Assembly: GCA_964352665.1 (NCBI GenBank)
Contig: CAYGSJ010000002.1
Span: 203,989-267,988, forward strand
Direction of reading: 5' to 3'
From: UBA1672 sp964352665
GTDB lineage: Bacteria; Pseudomonadota; Alphaproteobacteria; Micavibrionales; Micavibrionaceae
Length of the DNA: 64,000 nucleotides
The notes beneath the pieces are model-generated. The model was not told the origin of the DNA. It worked only from the letters and a program-made list of their open reading frames with translations, and ran no database searches. Made by a program: the position numbers and the translations under genes. Below, piece by piece: positions 47,333-56,887 of this stretch (position 1 is the first letter of the stretch; each line of letters starts with the position of its first letter).

Positions 47333-47357
47333 AAAAGCAGCACCGAAGCGCTGCTTA
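47330..47357 (-). terminator. Terminator of the alpha operon, shared with panC
   Basis: On the minus strand an eight-pair stem AGCAGCGC...GTGCTGCT closes on a UUCG tetraloop and ends in six T residues. The sequence forms the same hairpin in the other direction, followed by a weaker T-rich stretch, so it can also end the panBC transcript. Confidence 0.9.
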
Positions 47358-47383
47358 ATTTAAAATAGTAGTTTTGAGAAAGT

Positions 47384-47845
47384 TTAACCTGCGGCTACTG
47401 CCTGTTCTTCTACTTCTTCATACTCGTCCTCTGTGTATACCGGACCAGAATCCTGACCCTTTGCATCCACATCACGATCAACCAGCTCTACGATCGCCAT
47501 AGGAGCAGCATCACCATAACGGAATCCAGCCTTAAGAACACGCACGTAACCACCCGGGCGATCCGCATAACGCTCTGCCAACACATCAAAGATCTTTTTA
47601 ACCTGATCTTCATCGCGCATTTTGGAGATTGCCTGTCTGCGCTTTGCCACATAAGTATCAGGATTGCTCGCAGCTTTCTTACCCATTGTAATCAGCTTTT
47701 CAACATAGGGACGAAGTTCCTTTGCTTTTGGCAAAGTAGTTTTGATCTGCTCATGCTTAACCAAAGAGGCAGCCATATTTGCCAGCATAGCCTTACGGTG
47801 GCTGGTTGTTCTGTTTAGTTTACGTTGTTTAATACGATGTTTCAT
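47384..47845 (-). CDS. rplQ: Ribosomal protein L17
   Basis: Component of the 50S subunit near the exit tunnel. The core ([42 protein letters not shown]) is standard; the last 30 residues form an acidic extension ([17 protein letters not shown]), making it 153 residues against about 120-130 in most bacteria. It is the last gene of the alpha operon. A 116-nt gap separates it from rpoA, containing GC-rich inverted repeats (CTGGCGCG with CGCGCCGG; CTCAC with GTGAG) that may be regulatory or transcript-processing signals. Confidence 0.97.
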   Translation of the reverse strand: MKHRIKQRKLNRTTSHRKAMLANMAASLVKHEQIKTTLPKAKELRPYVEKLITMGKKAASNPDTYVAKRRQAISKMRDEDQVKKIFDVLAERYADRPGGYVRVLKAGFRYGDAAPMAIVELVDRDVDAKGQDSGPVYTEDEYEEVEEQAVAAG

Positions 47846-47961
47846 CGTCTTACCTTTCCAGCCTTTTGAGGCTTGCTACGGCCTCACGTGTGAGAGCCAT
47901 TTGATAGACCGGCGCGCAAGTATTAGCTTAACGCGCCAGCTTTCGGCATTATGCCATTTCT

Positions 47962-48978
47962 TTAGAATTGCTGATCATCCATTTTCTTGGCCAGCTCTTC
48001 AATGTTTTCAGGCGGCCAATCTTCAACCTGCATACCAAGATACAGACCCATTGTTTGAAGCACTTCCTTGATCTCGTTTAGAGACTTACGGCCGAAGTTC
48101 GGCGTACGAAGCATATCGCTCTCGCTCTTTTGAACAAGGTCACCAATATAAACAATATTGTCATTCTTGAGGCAGTTTGCAGAACGAACAGAAAGCTCAA
48201 GTTCTTCAACCTTACGAAGAAGATTTTTATTGAACGGTAGTTCACGCTCTTCTTCCTTAACCTTCTCTTCTTCAGGCTCGTCAAAATTAACGAATATCTG
48301 AAGTTGATCCTGCATGATACGTGCAGCGTAGGCCACAGCATCTTCAGGTGTAATCACACCATTGGTTTCAACAGTAAGCGTCAGCTTGTCATAGTCAGTG
48401 ATCTGACCGACACGTGTGTCCTCAACTTCATAAGTAACCTTACGAACCGGTGAGAAAACTGAATCGATAGGAATCATACCAACCGGGCAATCTTCCGGAC
48501 GGTTTTGCGCTGCAGGACGGTAACCTTTACCTGTGTCTACAGTCATTTCCATGTTTAGCTTTGCCCCTTTATCGAGTGAACAAATGACAAGGTCAGGGTT
48601 CATGATTTCAATATCGGCACCAGCTTCGATCTGTGCCGCTGTTACTTCGCATGGTCCTTCTGCAGTCAAACGCATCTTGCGAGGTCCTTCTGCATACATA
48701 CGAACGCCAAGTGCCTTCAGGTTCAAAATTATATCAGTAACATCTTCACGCACGCCTTCAATAGATGAAAACTCGTGCAAAACGCCATCAATCTGGACAG
48801 CAGTAACCGCTGCACCTTGAAGTGAAGACAAAAGGATACGACGCAATGCATTTCCAAGTGTCAGACCAAAGCCGCGCTCCAAAGGATCGGCCACAGCACA
48901 CCCAACATTTGGACGACCAGTATTGGTTACATCCAGTTTTTGAGGTTTAATAAGTTCTTGCCAGTTTTTCTGTATCAA
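47962..48978 (-). CDS. rpoA: RNA polymerase alpha subunit
   Basis: Assembles beta and beta' and contacts activators and UP elements. 338 residues: the N-terminal dimerisation domain contains [22 protein letters not shown] near residue 32 and EVAA-type residues; the C-terminal domain (about 250-320) has [20 protein letters not shown] and [12 protein letters not shown]. It lies between rpsK and rplQ in the alpha operon, without rpsD, which is the usual alphaproteobacterial arrangement. Confidence 0.98.
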   Translation of the reverse strand: MIQKNWQELIKPQKLDVTNTGRPNVGCAVADPLERGFGLTLGNALRRILLSSLQGAAVTAVQIDGVLHEFSSIEGVREDVTDIILNLKALGVRMYAEGPRKMRLTAEGPCEVTAAQIEAGADIEIMNPDLVICSLDKGAKLNMEMTVDTGKGYRPAAQNRPEDCPVGMIPIDSVFSPVRKVTYEVEDTRVGQITDYDKLTLTVETNGVITPEDAVAYAARIMQDQLQIFVNFDEPEEEKVKEEERELPFNKNLLRKVEELELSVRSANCLKNDNIVYIGDLVQKSESDMLRTPNFGRKSLNEIKEVLQTMGLYLGMQVEDWPPENIEELAKKMDDQQF

Positions 48979-49025
48979 GATGAGCTCCTATTTCTTTAAA
49001 TCAGTTTCTAATGTTCTCGGGAATA

Positions 49026-49415
49026 TTAAACACGACGCTTCTTCGGTGGACGACATCCATTATGAGGTATCGGCGTGATGTCCTTAATAGACTTCACAAC
49101 AAACCCAATAGATTGCAGAGCACGAAGCGCTGACTCGCGTCCTGAACCTGGACCTTTAACCAGAACATCAAGTTCTTTCATTCCATGTTCCTGGGCTTTG
49201 CGGCCTGCATCTTCTGCAGCAACCTGCGAAGCATACGGTGTAGACTTACGTGAGCCCTTAAATCCCATCATACCTGATGAAGACCAGGAAACAACGTTGC
49301 CCTGTACATCCGAAATTGTCACAAGCGTGTTGTTGAACGTAGAATTCACGTGTGCAATACCGGACACGATATTCTTTTTCTCTTTTTTCTTTGTTTTAAC
49401 CTTTGGCTTAGCCAT
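49026..49415 (-). CDS. rpsK: Ribosomal protein S11
   Basis: Small-subunit platform protein. 129 residues with the family core [18 protein letters not shown] near the start, [18 protein letters not shown], and the conserved end [16 protein letters not shown]. The N-terminus is lysine-rich. It lies 14 nt after rpsM and 47 nt before rpoA. Confidence 0.98.
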   Translation of the reverse strand: MAKPKVKTKKKEKKNIVSGIAHVNSTFNNTLVTISDVQGNVVSWSSSGMMGFKGSRKSTPYASQVAAEDAGRKAQEHGMKELDVLVKGPGSGRESALRALQSIGFVVKSIKDITPIPHNGCRPPKKRRV

Positions 49416-49429
49416 AGCGTGTGTCCTCC

Positions 49430-49801
49430 TTACTTCTTCTTACCGGCAATAGGTTTAGCAGGACCTTTACGTGTTCTTGCGTTAACACGTGTGTTCTGCC
49501 CACGAACCGGCAAGCCGTTTCTGTGACGAAGGCCACGATAGCACTTCATATCCATCAAACGCTTAATGTTCATTGAAATCTCGCGACGAAGATCACCCTC
49601 GATCTTGTACTGATCGGTGTCTATTTCGTTACGAATCGCGTTAAGAGAACCCTCATCCAACTGGCCCATGCGCTGTTGAACATCGATTTTTAACTTTTCA
49701 CAAATTTTAAATGCTGTTGTGCGTCCGATACCATAAACATAAGTTAGTGCAATCGGTACACGTTTATTATCGGGTACATTGACCCCGGCAATACGTGCCA
49801 T
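49430..49801 (-). CDS. rpsM: Ribosomal protein S13
   Basis: Head protein of the 30S subunit contacting 16S rRNA and the P-site tRNA. 123 residues: [25 protein letters not shown] start, [11 protein letters not shown] and the C-terminal [29 protein letters not shown] precedes the start. It is the first gene after a strong promoter and long leader, so it heads the transcript rpsM-rpsK-rpoA-rplQ rather than following adk. Confidence 0.98.
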   Translation of the reverse strand: MARIAGVNVPDNKRVPIALTYVYGIGRTTAFKICEKLKIDVQQRMGQLDEGSLNAIRNEIDTDQYKIEGDLRREISMNIKRLMDMKCYRGLRHRNGLPVRGQNTRVNARTRKGPAKPIAGKKK

Positions 49802-49934
49802 GTCTTTTCCTTTCTAAATTTCTAGCCGACCCGTTTGGTGTTCCACGCGTTAAGTTTCCACACCGCCGGTTCGTAAACCTCTGGCCAAGCCGTTTAAAAC
49901 AGCGCCTCAGCCGTATCTCGCACATTACGAAGAT
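49802..49934 (-). promoter_or_regulatory. Structured leader of the alpha operon
   Basis: About 130 nt from the predicted start to rpsM. On the minus strand it contains GGTT-TACG-AACC, a GGTGT...ACACC stem about 28 nt across, and GC-rich self-complementary words (GGCGCTGTTTTAAACGGC). Leaders of this operon in other bacteria can bind a ribosomal protein; no known structure was recognised here. Confidence 0.45.
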
Positions 49935-49940
49935 GGGCGC

Positions 49941-49968
49941 ATTATAGGTATTCAGAGCCCTACGTCAA
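49941..49968 (-). promoter_or_regulatory. Strong sigma70-type promoter of rpsM-rpsK-rpoA-rplQ
   Basis: TTGACG (49963-49968) and a perfect TATAAT (49941-49946) are separated by 16 nt on the minus strand. This is the best promoter match seen in the window. It gives a transcript start near 49934, 132 nt before rpsM. Confidence 0.85.
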
Positions 49969-50026
49969 TAAAATTGTTAAGATTAAAAGGAATTTATTCC
50001 AAATGACTTTTAAGGCGCTGAAATTA

Positions 50027-50602
50027 CTAGCTAAAATTCCTTAAAACGCCCTCGATTTGGCCTGTCACCTCGTCAATAGGCTTCATCCCGTCAACTCGCC
50101 TCAGCACGCCTTTTTCCTCATAATAAGGTAAAAGCGGAGCCGTCTGGCTTTCGTAAACCTCTAACCGGTTTCTCAGGACCTCTTCATTATCGTCGCTGCG
50201 GGCTCCATCGGTCTCGGCAGCCCTGTTCTTAACACGCTCGACAAGAATATCCTGGTCCACTTCCAGAACGATGACATGATCAATTTTACGGGCCATGTGA
50301 CGAAGCATCTCGTCAAGCGCCTCTGCCTGGGGCACTGTTCTTGGAAAACCATCCAGAATAAAGCCTTTTTCACATTCTGGCTCACTAATACAGCTGCCTA
50401 TTAATTCTATAATAGTATCGTCTGAAACCAGTTCTCCGGAATCAATCGTTGCTTTCAGAGTTTTGCCTAAAGTGCTTTCGCTTTCTACTTCTGCACGAAG
50501 CATATCACCAGTTGAAAGCTGTTTGATATGATACATCTCTTGTATGCGAACCGCTTGCGTTCCTTTTCCTGCGCCTGGCGGCCCAAACATAATGATGTTC
50601 AT
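50027..50602 (-). CDS. adk: Adenylate kinase
   Basis: Interconverts ATP, AMP and ADP. 191 residues with the P-loop [16 protein letters not shown] at the N-terminus, the AMP-binding [27 protein letters not shown] and [13 protein letters not shown]. The LID is the short form without zinc cysteines, as is common in alphaproteobacteria. It starts two bases after the secY stop, so the two are coupled. It ends the secY-adk unit; the following 225 nt hold the alpha-operon promoter. Confidence 0.97.
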   Translation of the reverse strand: MNIIMFGPPGAGKGTQAVRIQEMYHIKQLSTGDMLRAEVESESTLGKTLKATIDSGELVSDDTIIELIGSCISEPECEKGFILDGFPRTVPQAEALDEMLRHMARKIDHVIVLEVDQDILVERVKNRAAETDGARSDDNEEVLRNRLEVYESQTAPLLPYYEEKGVLRRVDGMKPIDEVTGQIEGVLRNFS

Positions 50603-50604
50603 AA

Positions 50605-51963
50605 TTATCTCCTGTCCGCTCTTCTTCTTCCTCTGAGCTTTGTTTTTTTGATCAATCCTTCATACTGATAGGCAATAAGATGATAGTGGACCTGTGCAAC
50701 AGTATCCATAGAAACACTGACCACAATCAATAAACTCGTCCCGCCAAAATAAAACGGCATATTGTATCCGGCAATCAAAAATTCCGGCAATAGACAAACA
50801 AAAGCCAAATACAGGGCACCAACAACTGTTATCCTGCTTAGAATATAATCGAAATAGTCCGCGGTATTCTTCCCGGGCCTAATACCCGGAATAAACCCAC
50901 CCGACTTTCGCAGGGTTTCTGCATTTTCCTCGGGATTAAAAACAATTGCGGTGTAGAAGAAACAGAAAAAGGCAATAAGGACACCATAGAGAATCATGTA
51001 TACAGGCTGTCCATGCTGCAAATGACGCACAATATCAGCCCACATATCGCTTTGTTCGGTCATCCCCATAAAACCAACAACAGTGAGAGGTAAAAGCAGC
51101 AAGGATGATGCAAAAATAGGAGGAATAACACCGGCCGTATTTATTTTAAGCGGAATATGGTTTGTATCCCCGCCCATCATCTTGTTGCCTACCTGACGCT
51201 TAGGGTACTGTACGATAACCCTGCGATGGGCACGTTCCATGAAAACAATTATACCAATCACCCCCACAACCATGACAACAAGCATCAGTAATTCAAACCC
51301 TGAGAAAGTTCCTTGTCGTGTCAATTCCAATGTAGAAGCAATGGCCCTTGGGAATTCTGCAACAATACCGGCAAAGATAATAAGAGAAATACCATTACCA
51401 ACGCCCCGGCTTGTGATCTGCTCTCCAAGCCACATCAAAAAGACCGTTCCGCCAACAATTGTTATGACCGTTGAAACACGGAAAAAGAGACCGGGATCTA
51501 CCACTGCACTCCCTGACTGCCCTTGCATAGACTCCAGTCCAACAGCGAGGCCATAAGCCTGTATTGTCGCCAGCAAAACCGTTAAGTATCTTGTGTACTG
51601 ATTAATTTTTATGCGGCCAATTTCGCCTTCCTTCTTAAGCTCTCCCAGTTCTTTAGACATAACGGTAGCCATCTGCATGATGATCGATGCCGAGATATAA
51701 GGCATGATATTAAGAGCGAAGATTGTCATCCGTTGCAAAGCACCGCCGGAAAACATGTTAAACATGTCAAGAATTCCGCCGCCTTTTTGGGTAAAAATCT
51801 CGTTCCACACTTGAGGATCAACACCCGGAACAGGAATATATGTACCGAAGCGATAGACAATAAGTGCCCCTAAAACAAAGAGAATTCTCTGTTTTAACTC
51901 GGTTGCCTTTGCCAAAGCCCCTAAATTAGCGTTTTTTGCAAGCTGTTCCACGGCAGATGTCAT
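50605..51963 (-). CDS. secY: Preprotein translocase channel SecY
   Basis: Pore subunit of the Sec translocon. 452 residues with ten membrane spans, the first in [23 protein letters not shown], the plug region near [21 protein letters not shown], and conserved [14 protein letters not shown] and cytoplasmic loop [12 protein letters not shown]. Normally the spc operon runs rplO-secY without interruption. Here two secreted-protein genes and a terminator lie between. A 130-nt upstream region with AT-rich words (TTATATTATAAGG) may hold its own promoter. Confidence 0.98.
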   Translation of the reverse strand: MTSAVEQLAKNANLGALAKATELKQRILFVLGALIVYRFGTYIPVPGVDPQVWNEIFTQKGGGILDMFNMFSGGALQRMTIFALNIMPYISASIIMQMATVMSKELGELKKEGEIGRIKINQYTRYLTVLLATIQAYGLAVGLESMQGQSGSAVVDPGLFFRVSTVITIVGGTVFLMWLGEQITSRGVGNGISLIIFAGIVAEFPRAIASTLELTRQGTFSGFELLMLVVMVVGVIGIIVFMERAHRRVIVQYPKRQVGNKMMGGDTNHIPLKINTAGVIPPIFASSLLLLPLTVVGFMGMTEQSDMWADIVRHLQHGQPVYMILYGVLIAFFCFFYTAIVFNPEENAETLRKSGGFIPGIRPGKNTADYFDYILSRITVVGALYLAFVCLLPEFLIAGYNMPFYFGGTSLLIVVSVSMDTVAQVHYHLIAYQYEGLIKKTKLRGRRRADRR

Positions 51964-52092
51964 GTCGTATAATCCTTATAATATAACTCAATCAGTGAGT
52001 AATAAAGAAAATGCCACGGACACACAAGTGCTGTGACTATAAATTAGAATGAAATAATAAATTTATTAACTTTTAAGGCAAGAGATAAAATT

Positions 52093-52782
52093 CTAATCGT
52101 TGGCCAATTTCTTTTCCCAGCGCTTACATCTTGAGTAAACCTGCTTATATTCTTGGGGGGTATCGATTTCTTTCTGACGTTTTGCCACCTCTTGTGTAAT
52201 AACACTCATGTAACTCGCGAGCTCCGAATCGATATAGCGGATCAATTCTTCTTTTTGACTGTTTACATCAATTAAATCTATTGGCTCTAGAACCGGAATT
52301 GTTTTTGAAATTTTATATAAGTGGGATCTGTATTTAGGGACATATTCACGATGTGCCCTTTTGAGGATTTTTACATGCTCCGCTTCGTGCTTTAGAACCT
52401 TATTGTATTCACAGGAGCCTCGCTTGAAATTACTGGCAATATAAATTCTAGGTTTTGCATAAAATTTTGCTTCTATGCTTTTAACACGCAAACAATATTT
52501 TTTTTCTGCATATTGCTGGGCTAAAAACGTGACTTCAAATCTGAGCCCGGACTCACCCCCGGCCAGCCCTAATATCTCATGATTTTGAAAACCGTGGGGC
52601 CCTTGCATTTGGGTCAGCTCTTTAGAAGATATATCCCGCACATATTCAGTAACGCCTATATCATATTGAAGTGAGCTTGTGGGATTATGAGCATCACAAA
52701 GGGTTTGTGCATACACACCGGTTGATCCGAAAAACACACCTATAAAAACAAGAAAATAACGGGTGAATATTATTATTTTCAT
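52093..52782 (-). CDS. Secreted HExxH putative metallopeptidase, copy A
   Basis: 229 residues. A signal peptide (MKIIIFTRYFLVFIGVFFGS) is cleaved near residue 25 after VYA. The central motif SCEYNKVLKHEAEH contains HEAEH at 132-136, the HExxH pattern of zinc metallopeptidases. Six cysteines occur (LCD, YCLRV, SCEY, RCKRW among them). The C-terminus has DTPQEYKQVYSRCKRW. The start at 52782 marks the signal peptide; the longer frame to 52908 overlaps the next gene. It is paralogous to the gene just upstream, seven nt away, with the same order of motifs. Family not identified; it may be distantly related to DUF922-type secreted zinc proteases. Confidence 0.72.
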   Translation of the reverse strand: MKIIIFTRYFLVFIGVFFGSTGVYAQTLCDAHNPTSSLQYDIGVTEYVRDISSKELTQMQGPHGFQNHEILGLAGGESGLRFEVTFLAQQYAEKKYCLRVKSIEAKFYAKPRIYIASNFKRGSCEYNKVLKHEAEHVKILKRAHREYVPKYRSHLYKISKTIPVLEPIDLIDVNSQKEELIRYIDSELASYMSVITQEVAKRQKEIDTPQEYKQVYSRCKRWEKKLAND

Positions 52783-52789
52783 GCTGCTT

Positions 52790-53464
52790 CTACCAGTTCG
52801 AGCATCTTTTCGACACACCAATATACTCTTGTGGACTATCAATTTTGGCCTGCTCTCTGTTAAGCTGGATAATTGATTTATATTCCAGCTCTCTGAATTT
52901 TCCTTCAAAATAATTCGCTATCTGTTGCTTTAGCCCCTGCACCTCACCTTTGGTTCTTACGGGATCGAGAATTGGTACTTCACGCGCAATCTTTCCGAGA
53001 TAAACCGCGTATTTTCCTGTGTTCTTCTTATGAAATTTATATACCGCATCCAGATGGCGGCTTTCATGTTTATATATTTGCTGGTATTCACAGCTCTTTC
53101 TGTCGTAGTCGGAAGGCATAAACAATTTTGGCGCAGCGTAAAAATAGCCCTGCACTTGCTTTAACAAAACACAATGGTATCCGTTACTGAGCGTTTGCAC
53201 ATCAAATTTGTAATTAAGTCTGGTGTATATTTCTGCCTGATTTACAAAACCTAATATGCGGCTGGTACCCCGGTCGTGACCTGTGACATATTCGGTAAAC
53301 GCCTTTGTTGATCCCCTGTAAATCCGTGTTTTGGCTAGCTTTCCCTGTAAACTCGTCTCTATAACATGTCTGGGACACTGATAATCCTGCGCCTGTACCG
53401 ATCCCACCCAAAGATGCAGCAAACAAAAAGTGATACAAAAAATACAGATAACATTTTGATTCAT
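52790..53464 (-). CDS. Secreted HExxH putative metallopeptidase, copy B
   Basis: 224 residues with a signal peptide cleaved near residue 25 (SVQA/QDYQ). It matches copy A in SCEYQQIYKHESRH (HESRH at 133-137), in the region before it (GYFYAAPKLFMPSDY against AKFYAKPRIYIASNF) and at the C-terminus (DSPQEYIGVSKRC). The overall identity is low, so the duplication is old. The start at 53464 is taken as the beginning of the signal peptide. It is the first gene of the two-gene insert between rplO and secY and follows the rplO terminator, so it probably has its own promoter in the gap of about 60 nt. Confidence 0.72.
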   Translation of the reverse strand: MNQNVICIFCITFCLLHLWVGSVQAQDYQCPRHVIETSLQGKLAKTRIYRGSTKAFTEYVTGHDRGTSRILGFVNQAEIYTRLNYKFDVQTLSNGYHCVLLKQVQGYFYAAPKLFMPSDYDRKSCEYQQIYKHESRHLDAVYKFHKKNTGKYAVYLGKIAREVPILDPVRTKGEVQGLKQQIANYFEGKFRELEYKSIIQLNREQAKIDSPQEYIGVSKRCSNW

Positions 53465-53519
53465 AATTAAAAAACCCATCGCCCGTCATAATAATACTAG
53501 AGATTTATGAATTTTCTGT

Positions 53520-53551
53520 CAAAAAACAAAGCCTCTGTATAACAGAGGCTT
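53520..53551 (-). terminator. Terminator after rplO
   Basis: A nine-pair stem, AAGCCTCTG with CAGAGGCTT around a five-base loop, is followed on the minus strand by TTTGTTTTTT. It lies 28 nt past the rplO stop and ends the S10-spc transcript before the HExxH pair and secY. Confidence 0.9.
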
Positions 53552-53578
53552 CGAACATATCCAAGATATTGAAAAATA

Positions 53579-54082
53579 TTATTTATTCTTCTCGCCACGC
53601 TTTTTGACAGGCGCCACTACGCGTTCAATCAATTCGACTTTTCCGCCAGCTTTTTCGACCGCTTCTAGAGCACCTTTCGAGATTTTTGTGACTTTAAGAT
53701 CTATTTTTGATGTCAGTTCACCGGTTGCAAGTACTTTTATGCCGTCTCTTTTACGACGAACAACACCTGATGCTACAAGAATATCTTCATCAACAGTCTT
53801 TTTGGTATCCAGTTTCTTTGTATCAATTGCATGTTGCAGTTGTACAAGTGTAACCTCAGCCAGTTTTGTAGCAAATTTTTCGTTTTTGAAACCAACCTTT
53901 GGCAGGCGTTGATAGAGCGGCATCTGGCCCCCCTCAAAACCCTTGATTGCGACACCCGAGCGAGACTTCTGGCCTTTTTGACCTGATCCACACGTTTTGC
54001 CCTTACCGGAGCCAATACCGCGCCCAACGCGTGTACGTGCCTTGGTTGATCCATCTTGTGGTTTTAATTCATTAAGTTTCAT
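53579..54082 (-). CDS. rplO: Ribosomal protein L15
   Basis: Large-subunit protein. 167 residues with the N-terminal [61 protein letters not shown] and [12 protein letters not shown]. It is the last gene of the S10-spc transcript here. The basic tail KKRGEKNK adds a few residues to the typical length. Confidence 0.97.
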   Translation of the reverse strand: MKLNELKPQDGSTKARTRVGRGIGSGKGKTCGSGQKGQKSRSGVAIKGFEGGQMPLYQRLPKVGFKNEKFATKLAEVTLVQLQHAIDTKKLDTKKTVDEDILVASGVVRRKRDGIKVLATGELTSKIDLKVTKISKGALEAVEKAGGKVELIERVVAPVKKRGEKNK

Positions 54083-54111
54083 TGCCTTATCCTTTTTAAC
54101 CCTTACTGCAC

Positions 54112-54519
54112 TTACGCAGCATCCTCAACTTTCACCAAATGGCTCACTTTGTTGATCATGCCACGCACAGAAGGTGTGTCTTCTAGTTCACGTGTGCGGT
54201 GCATTTTGTTTAAGCCAAGACCAATCAATGTTGCACGTTGATAAGCCTGACGGCCGATTGGCGATCCGATTTGTGTCACGCGCACTGTTTTGCCTGATGG
54301 CGTTTTTTTAGCTGTAGGTTTCTTTTTAGCAGGAGCCTTCTTCTCGGCAACAGCTTCCTTTTTAGGGGCTGCTTTCTGTTCTGCCTCTTTTTTAGGCGCA
54401 GCTTTAGGGGCAGCAGCTTTCTTCGCAGGTGCCTTCTTCTCAGCAGCCTTTTTAGGAGCGGCCTTTTTTTCAGCTGGCTTTTTCGCTGCCGGTTTCTTTT
54501 TCTTTTCTTCTTCTGCCAT
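54112..54519 (-). CDS. rpmD: Ribosomal protein L30 with 75-residue basic N-terminal extension
   Basis: The C-terminal 59 residues ([15 protein letters not shown] to the end) are a complete L30. Before them lies a 75-residue Lys/Ala/Pro tail of the histone-H1 type, made of variants of AAPKKA and EKKAPAKK. Bacterial L30 is normally about 60 residues. The extension is in frame and starts from a methionine following rpsE by 23 nt, so it is part of the gene. Repeated codons suggest expansion by slippage. It may bind rRNA or DNA. Confidence 0.95.
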   Translation of the reverse strand: MAEEEKKKKPAAKKPAEKKAAPKKAAEKKAPAKKAAAPKAAPKKEAEQKAAPKKEAVAEKKAPAKKKPTAKKTPSGKTVRVTQIGSPIGRQAYQRATLIGLGLNKMHRTRELEDTPSVRGMINKVSHLVKVEDAA

Positions 54520-54542
54520 AACCTAGATCCTTATTAAAAATT

Positions 54543-55118
54543 TTACTCGCCTGCATCTTCGGAAAGTGTTGTTGCACCAACCTCACGGTTCACAACGATA
54601 TCACTCACTTTTTTGCTACGACGGGCGGCAACGTGTCTTGGGCTTTGCATACCTTCCAAAGCTTTAAACGTTGCGTTCACCATACTATAGGGGTTATTAG
54701 AACCGATCGCCTTAGCAACGATATCCTGAACACCCAGAACTTCAAAAACAGCACGCATTGGACCACCTGCGATAATCCCTTTACCCGGAGGAGCTGAACG
54801 CAGGAATACTTTCCCTGCTCCGTCCTTACCATGTACATCATGGTGCAAAGTACGACCTTCACGCAGCGGAACACGTATCATTTTACGCTTGGCTTGCTGT
54901 GTTGCCTTCTGAATTGCCTCCGGCACTTCCTTGGCTTTACCATGCCCGTATCCAACACGACCTTTACCATCGCCTACGACGACCAGTGCAGCAAAACCGA
55001 AACGACGTCCGCCTTTTACAACTTTTGCAACGCGGTTAATACCAACCAGACGTTCAATCAGTTCCGGTTCGTCACGTTCCGATGTAAATTGTGGTTCTTG
55101 TGCTCGAGACATATTCAT
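54543..55118 (-). CDS. rpsE: Ribosomal protein S5
   Basis: 30S protein important for decoding accuracy. 191 residues with [20 protein letters not shown] near residue 20, [36 protein letters not shown] and the end [12 protein letters not shown]. The start has two close methionines, MNM; the first is taken. Standard position between rplR and rpmD. Confidence 0.97.
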   Translation of the reverse strand: MNMSRAQEPQFTSERDEPELIERLVGINRVAKVVKGGRRFGFAALVVVGDGKGRVGYGHGKAKEVPEAIQKATQQAKRKMIRVPLREGRTLHHDVHGKDGAGKVFLRSAPPGKGIIAGGPMRAVFEVLGVQDIVAKAIGSNNPYSMVNATFKALEGMQSPRHVAARRSKKVSDIVVNREVGATTLSEDAGE

Positions 55119-55130
55119 AAATCCTTTTAA

Positions 55131-55526
55131 TTAAAATTCTAAACCGCCAGTGCGAGCGCTGTCTGCCAACGCCTTGACACGTCCGTGGTATAGGTTAGGC
55201 CCACGATCAAAAACTACCTTTGTAACACCTGCTTTTTTTGCACGTTCTGCCACAAGCTTTCCAACTTCTGCTGCAGCCTCGACGTTAGCGCCACTTTTCA
55301 ACTTTTCTCTTAGCGGCTTCTCTAATGTAGAAGCAGCAGCTAAAGTCTTGCCCTGTATATCATCAATCACCTGTGCATAGATCTGTTTACCTGTGCGGTG
55401 TACAGACAAACGAGCGCGTGTTTCGCGAACACCCACACGATCAATATTAATGCGGCGGATCTTGTTGCGGGTCCTGAAATTGCGGCGCTGTGCCGGTGTT
55501 GTTTTAACTGATGCTGCTTTTGCCAT
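55131..55526 (-). CDS. rplR: Ribosomal protein L18
   Basis: 5S rRNA-binding protein. 131 residues with [31 protein letters not shown] and [21 protein letters not shown]. It lies 12 nt from both rpsE and rplF neighbours. The N-terminus is about ten residues longer than in E. coli. Confidence 0.97.
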   Translation of the reverse strand: MAKAASVKTTPAQRRNFRTRNKIRRINIDRVGVRETRARLSVHRTGKQIYAQVIDDIQGKTLAAASTLEKPLREKLKSGANVEAAAEVGKLVAERAKKAGVTKVVFDRGPNLYHGRVKALADSARTGGLEF

Positions 55527-55538
55527 CGTTCCGTTTCC

Positions 55539-56099
55539 TTATTTCTTCTTACCTTCTTTACGAACAACATACTCGTCTACATAACGAATACCTTTACCCT
55601 TATAAGGTTCCGGCTTTTTGAATGCTCGTATTTCTGCGGCAACCTGACCTACACGTTGTTTGTCTATGCCACTAATTTTGAGTTTTGTCTGTTTCTCTAC
55701 TTCAATTTTGATACCTTCCGGTACGTCATAATTCACGTCATGGGAAAATCCTAAAGCAAGAACAAGCTTGTTACCCTGAAGGTTTGCACGATATCCAACA
55801 CCCTGAATTTCAAGATCTTTCTCATATCCCTTGCTTACACCGACAAATACATTGTCAACAAGTGTGCGCATTGTTGGCCATATCTGCTGTGCAAATCTGG
55901 ACTTTGATTTTGGCGCCAGCACGACAATTTTGGAAGTATTCCCGTCGTCATTCGCAACATCTTCAATTTTTGCAGACACTTCGTCATGGATGCGCATTTG
56001 AAGCTCACCCAGTTTTCCTTTTGCTTTTAGATCCTGCCCGTTTAGCTGTACTTCTACACCTTCGGGGATTTTTACAGGATTACTACCAATTCGTGACAT
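55539..56099 (-). CDS. rplF: Ribosomal protein L6
   Basis: Large-subunit protein near the factor-binding site. 186 residues: MSRIGSNPVKIPEGVEV at the start, YEKDLEIQGVGYRANLQGNKL near 90, and the C-terminal EIRAFKKPEPYKGKGIRYVDE. Two duplicated domains as usual. Standard spc position. Confidence 0.97.
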   Translation of the reverse strand: MSRIGSNPVKIPEGVEVQLNGQDLKAKGKLGELQMRIHDEVSAKIEDVANDDGNTSKIVVLAPKSKSRFAQQIWPTMRTLVDNVFVGVSKGYEKDLEIQGVGYRANLQGNKLVLALGFSHDVNYDVPEGIKIEVEKQTKLKISGIDKQRVGQVAAEIRAFKKPEPYKGKGIRYVDEYVVRKEGKKK

Positions 56100-56131
56100 T
56101 GTTCACATTCCTTAAATTATTCAATTTCCGC

Positions 56132-56530
56132 CTAAAATACCTGGCACAAAACTTCACCACCAACATTGGCTGCACGGGCTTTGTGGTCTGCCATTACACC
56201 TTGTGGTGTAGAAACAACCAAAATGCCCAAGCCATTGTAGAAACGTGGCATACTCTTTACAGCCGAATAAACACGACGCCCAGGCTTTGATACACGATCG
56301 ATCTGGCGAATTGCGCCCTGACCTTCCGCGTATTTAAGTTGGATCATAAGGGTTTTCTTGTTTTTGTCCTTAGTATCAACCGTATACCCGCGGATGAATC
56401 CCTCATCCTTCAGCACGTTACAAACATTTTCGCGTAACTTTGAAAAGGGACACTCAACAATTTCTTTTCCGGCTTGTTGTCCGTTACGAACACGAGTCAA
56501 CATATCGCCTAGGGGATCACTCATAGTCAT
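56132..56530 (-). CDS. rpsH: Ribosomal protein S8
   Basis: Primary 16S rRNA-binding protein of the 30S body; in E. coli it represses the spc operon. 132 residues: SDPLGDMLTRVRNGQQ, LKYAEGQGAIRQIDRVSKPG and GILVVSTPQGVMADHKA. The Cys near the end (EVLCQVF) is conserved in position with E. coli S8 (GEIICYV-like). Confidence 0.97.
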   Translation of the reverse strand: MTMSDPLGDMLTRVRNGQQAGKEIVECPFSKLRENVCNVLKDEGFIRGYTVDTKDKNKKTLMIQLKYAEGQGAIRQIDRVSKPGRRVYSAVKSMPRFYNGLGILVVSTPQGVMADHKARAANVGGEVLCQVF

Positions 56531-56545
56531 AATTGTATCCTCCTT

Positions 56546-56851
56546 CTACCAGCTTGATTTTGTTACGCCTGGCAACTCACCACGAGATGCCAAGTCTCTC
56601 AACGCAATACGCGAGAGATTAAATTTACGATAATATGAACGCGGACGACCTGTTAAAGCACAGCGGTTTCTTATACGAGTCTTTGATCCATTCGGAGACA
56701 GTTTATCAAGCTTAAGCATAGCTTGAAAACGCTCATCCGCAGGGATTTCACGATTCTTGATAATTGCTTTCAAAGCAGCGCGTTTGTTTGTCTGGCTCTT
56801 GACCAGCTTTTTACGCTTCTTCTCTCTTTCAATCATACAGATCTTTGCCAT
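56546..56851 (-). CDS. rpsN: Ribosomal protein S14
   Basis: 30S head protein, 101 residues, zinc-free long form. [20 protein letters not shown] at the N-terminus and [20 protein letters not shown] near 62. Only one cysteine in the loop, so it does not depend on zinc. Located between rplE and rpsH. Confidence 0.97.
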   Translation of the reverse strand: MAKICMIEREKKRKKLVKSQTNKRAALKAIIKNREIPADERFQAMLKLDKLSPNGSKTRIRNRCALTGRPRSYYRKFNLSRIALRDLASRGELPGVTKSSW

Positions 56852-56887
56852 TCTTTTGCTTCTTTCCTTTAGTTATCCGTATTTCAA

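Noticed and set aside
54290..54526. 78-codon plus-strand Ala/Phe-rich frame opposite rpmD
   Set aside because: Antisense of the Lys/Ala repeats of the L30 extension; low complexity, no start signals.
55784..56290. 168-codon plus-strand frame opposite rplF and rpsH
   Set aside because: Crosses two well-defined ribosomal protein genes on the other strand and has unnatural composition.
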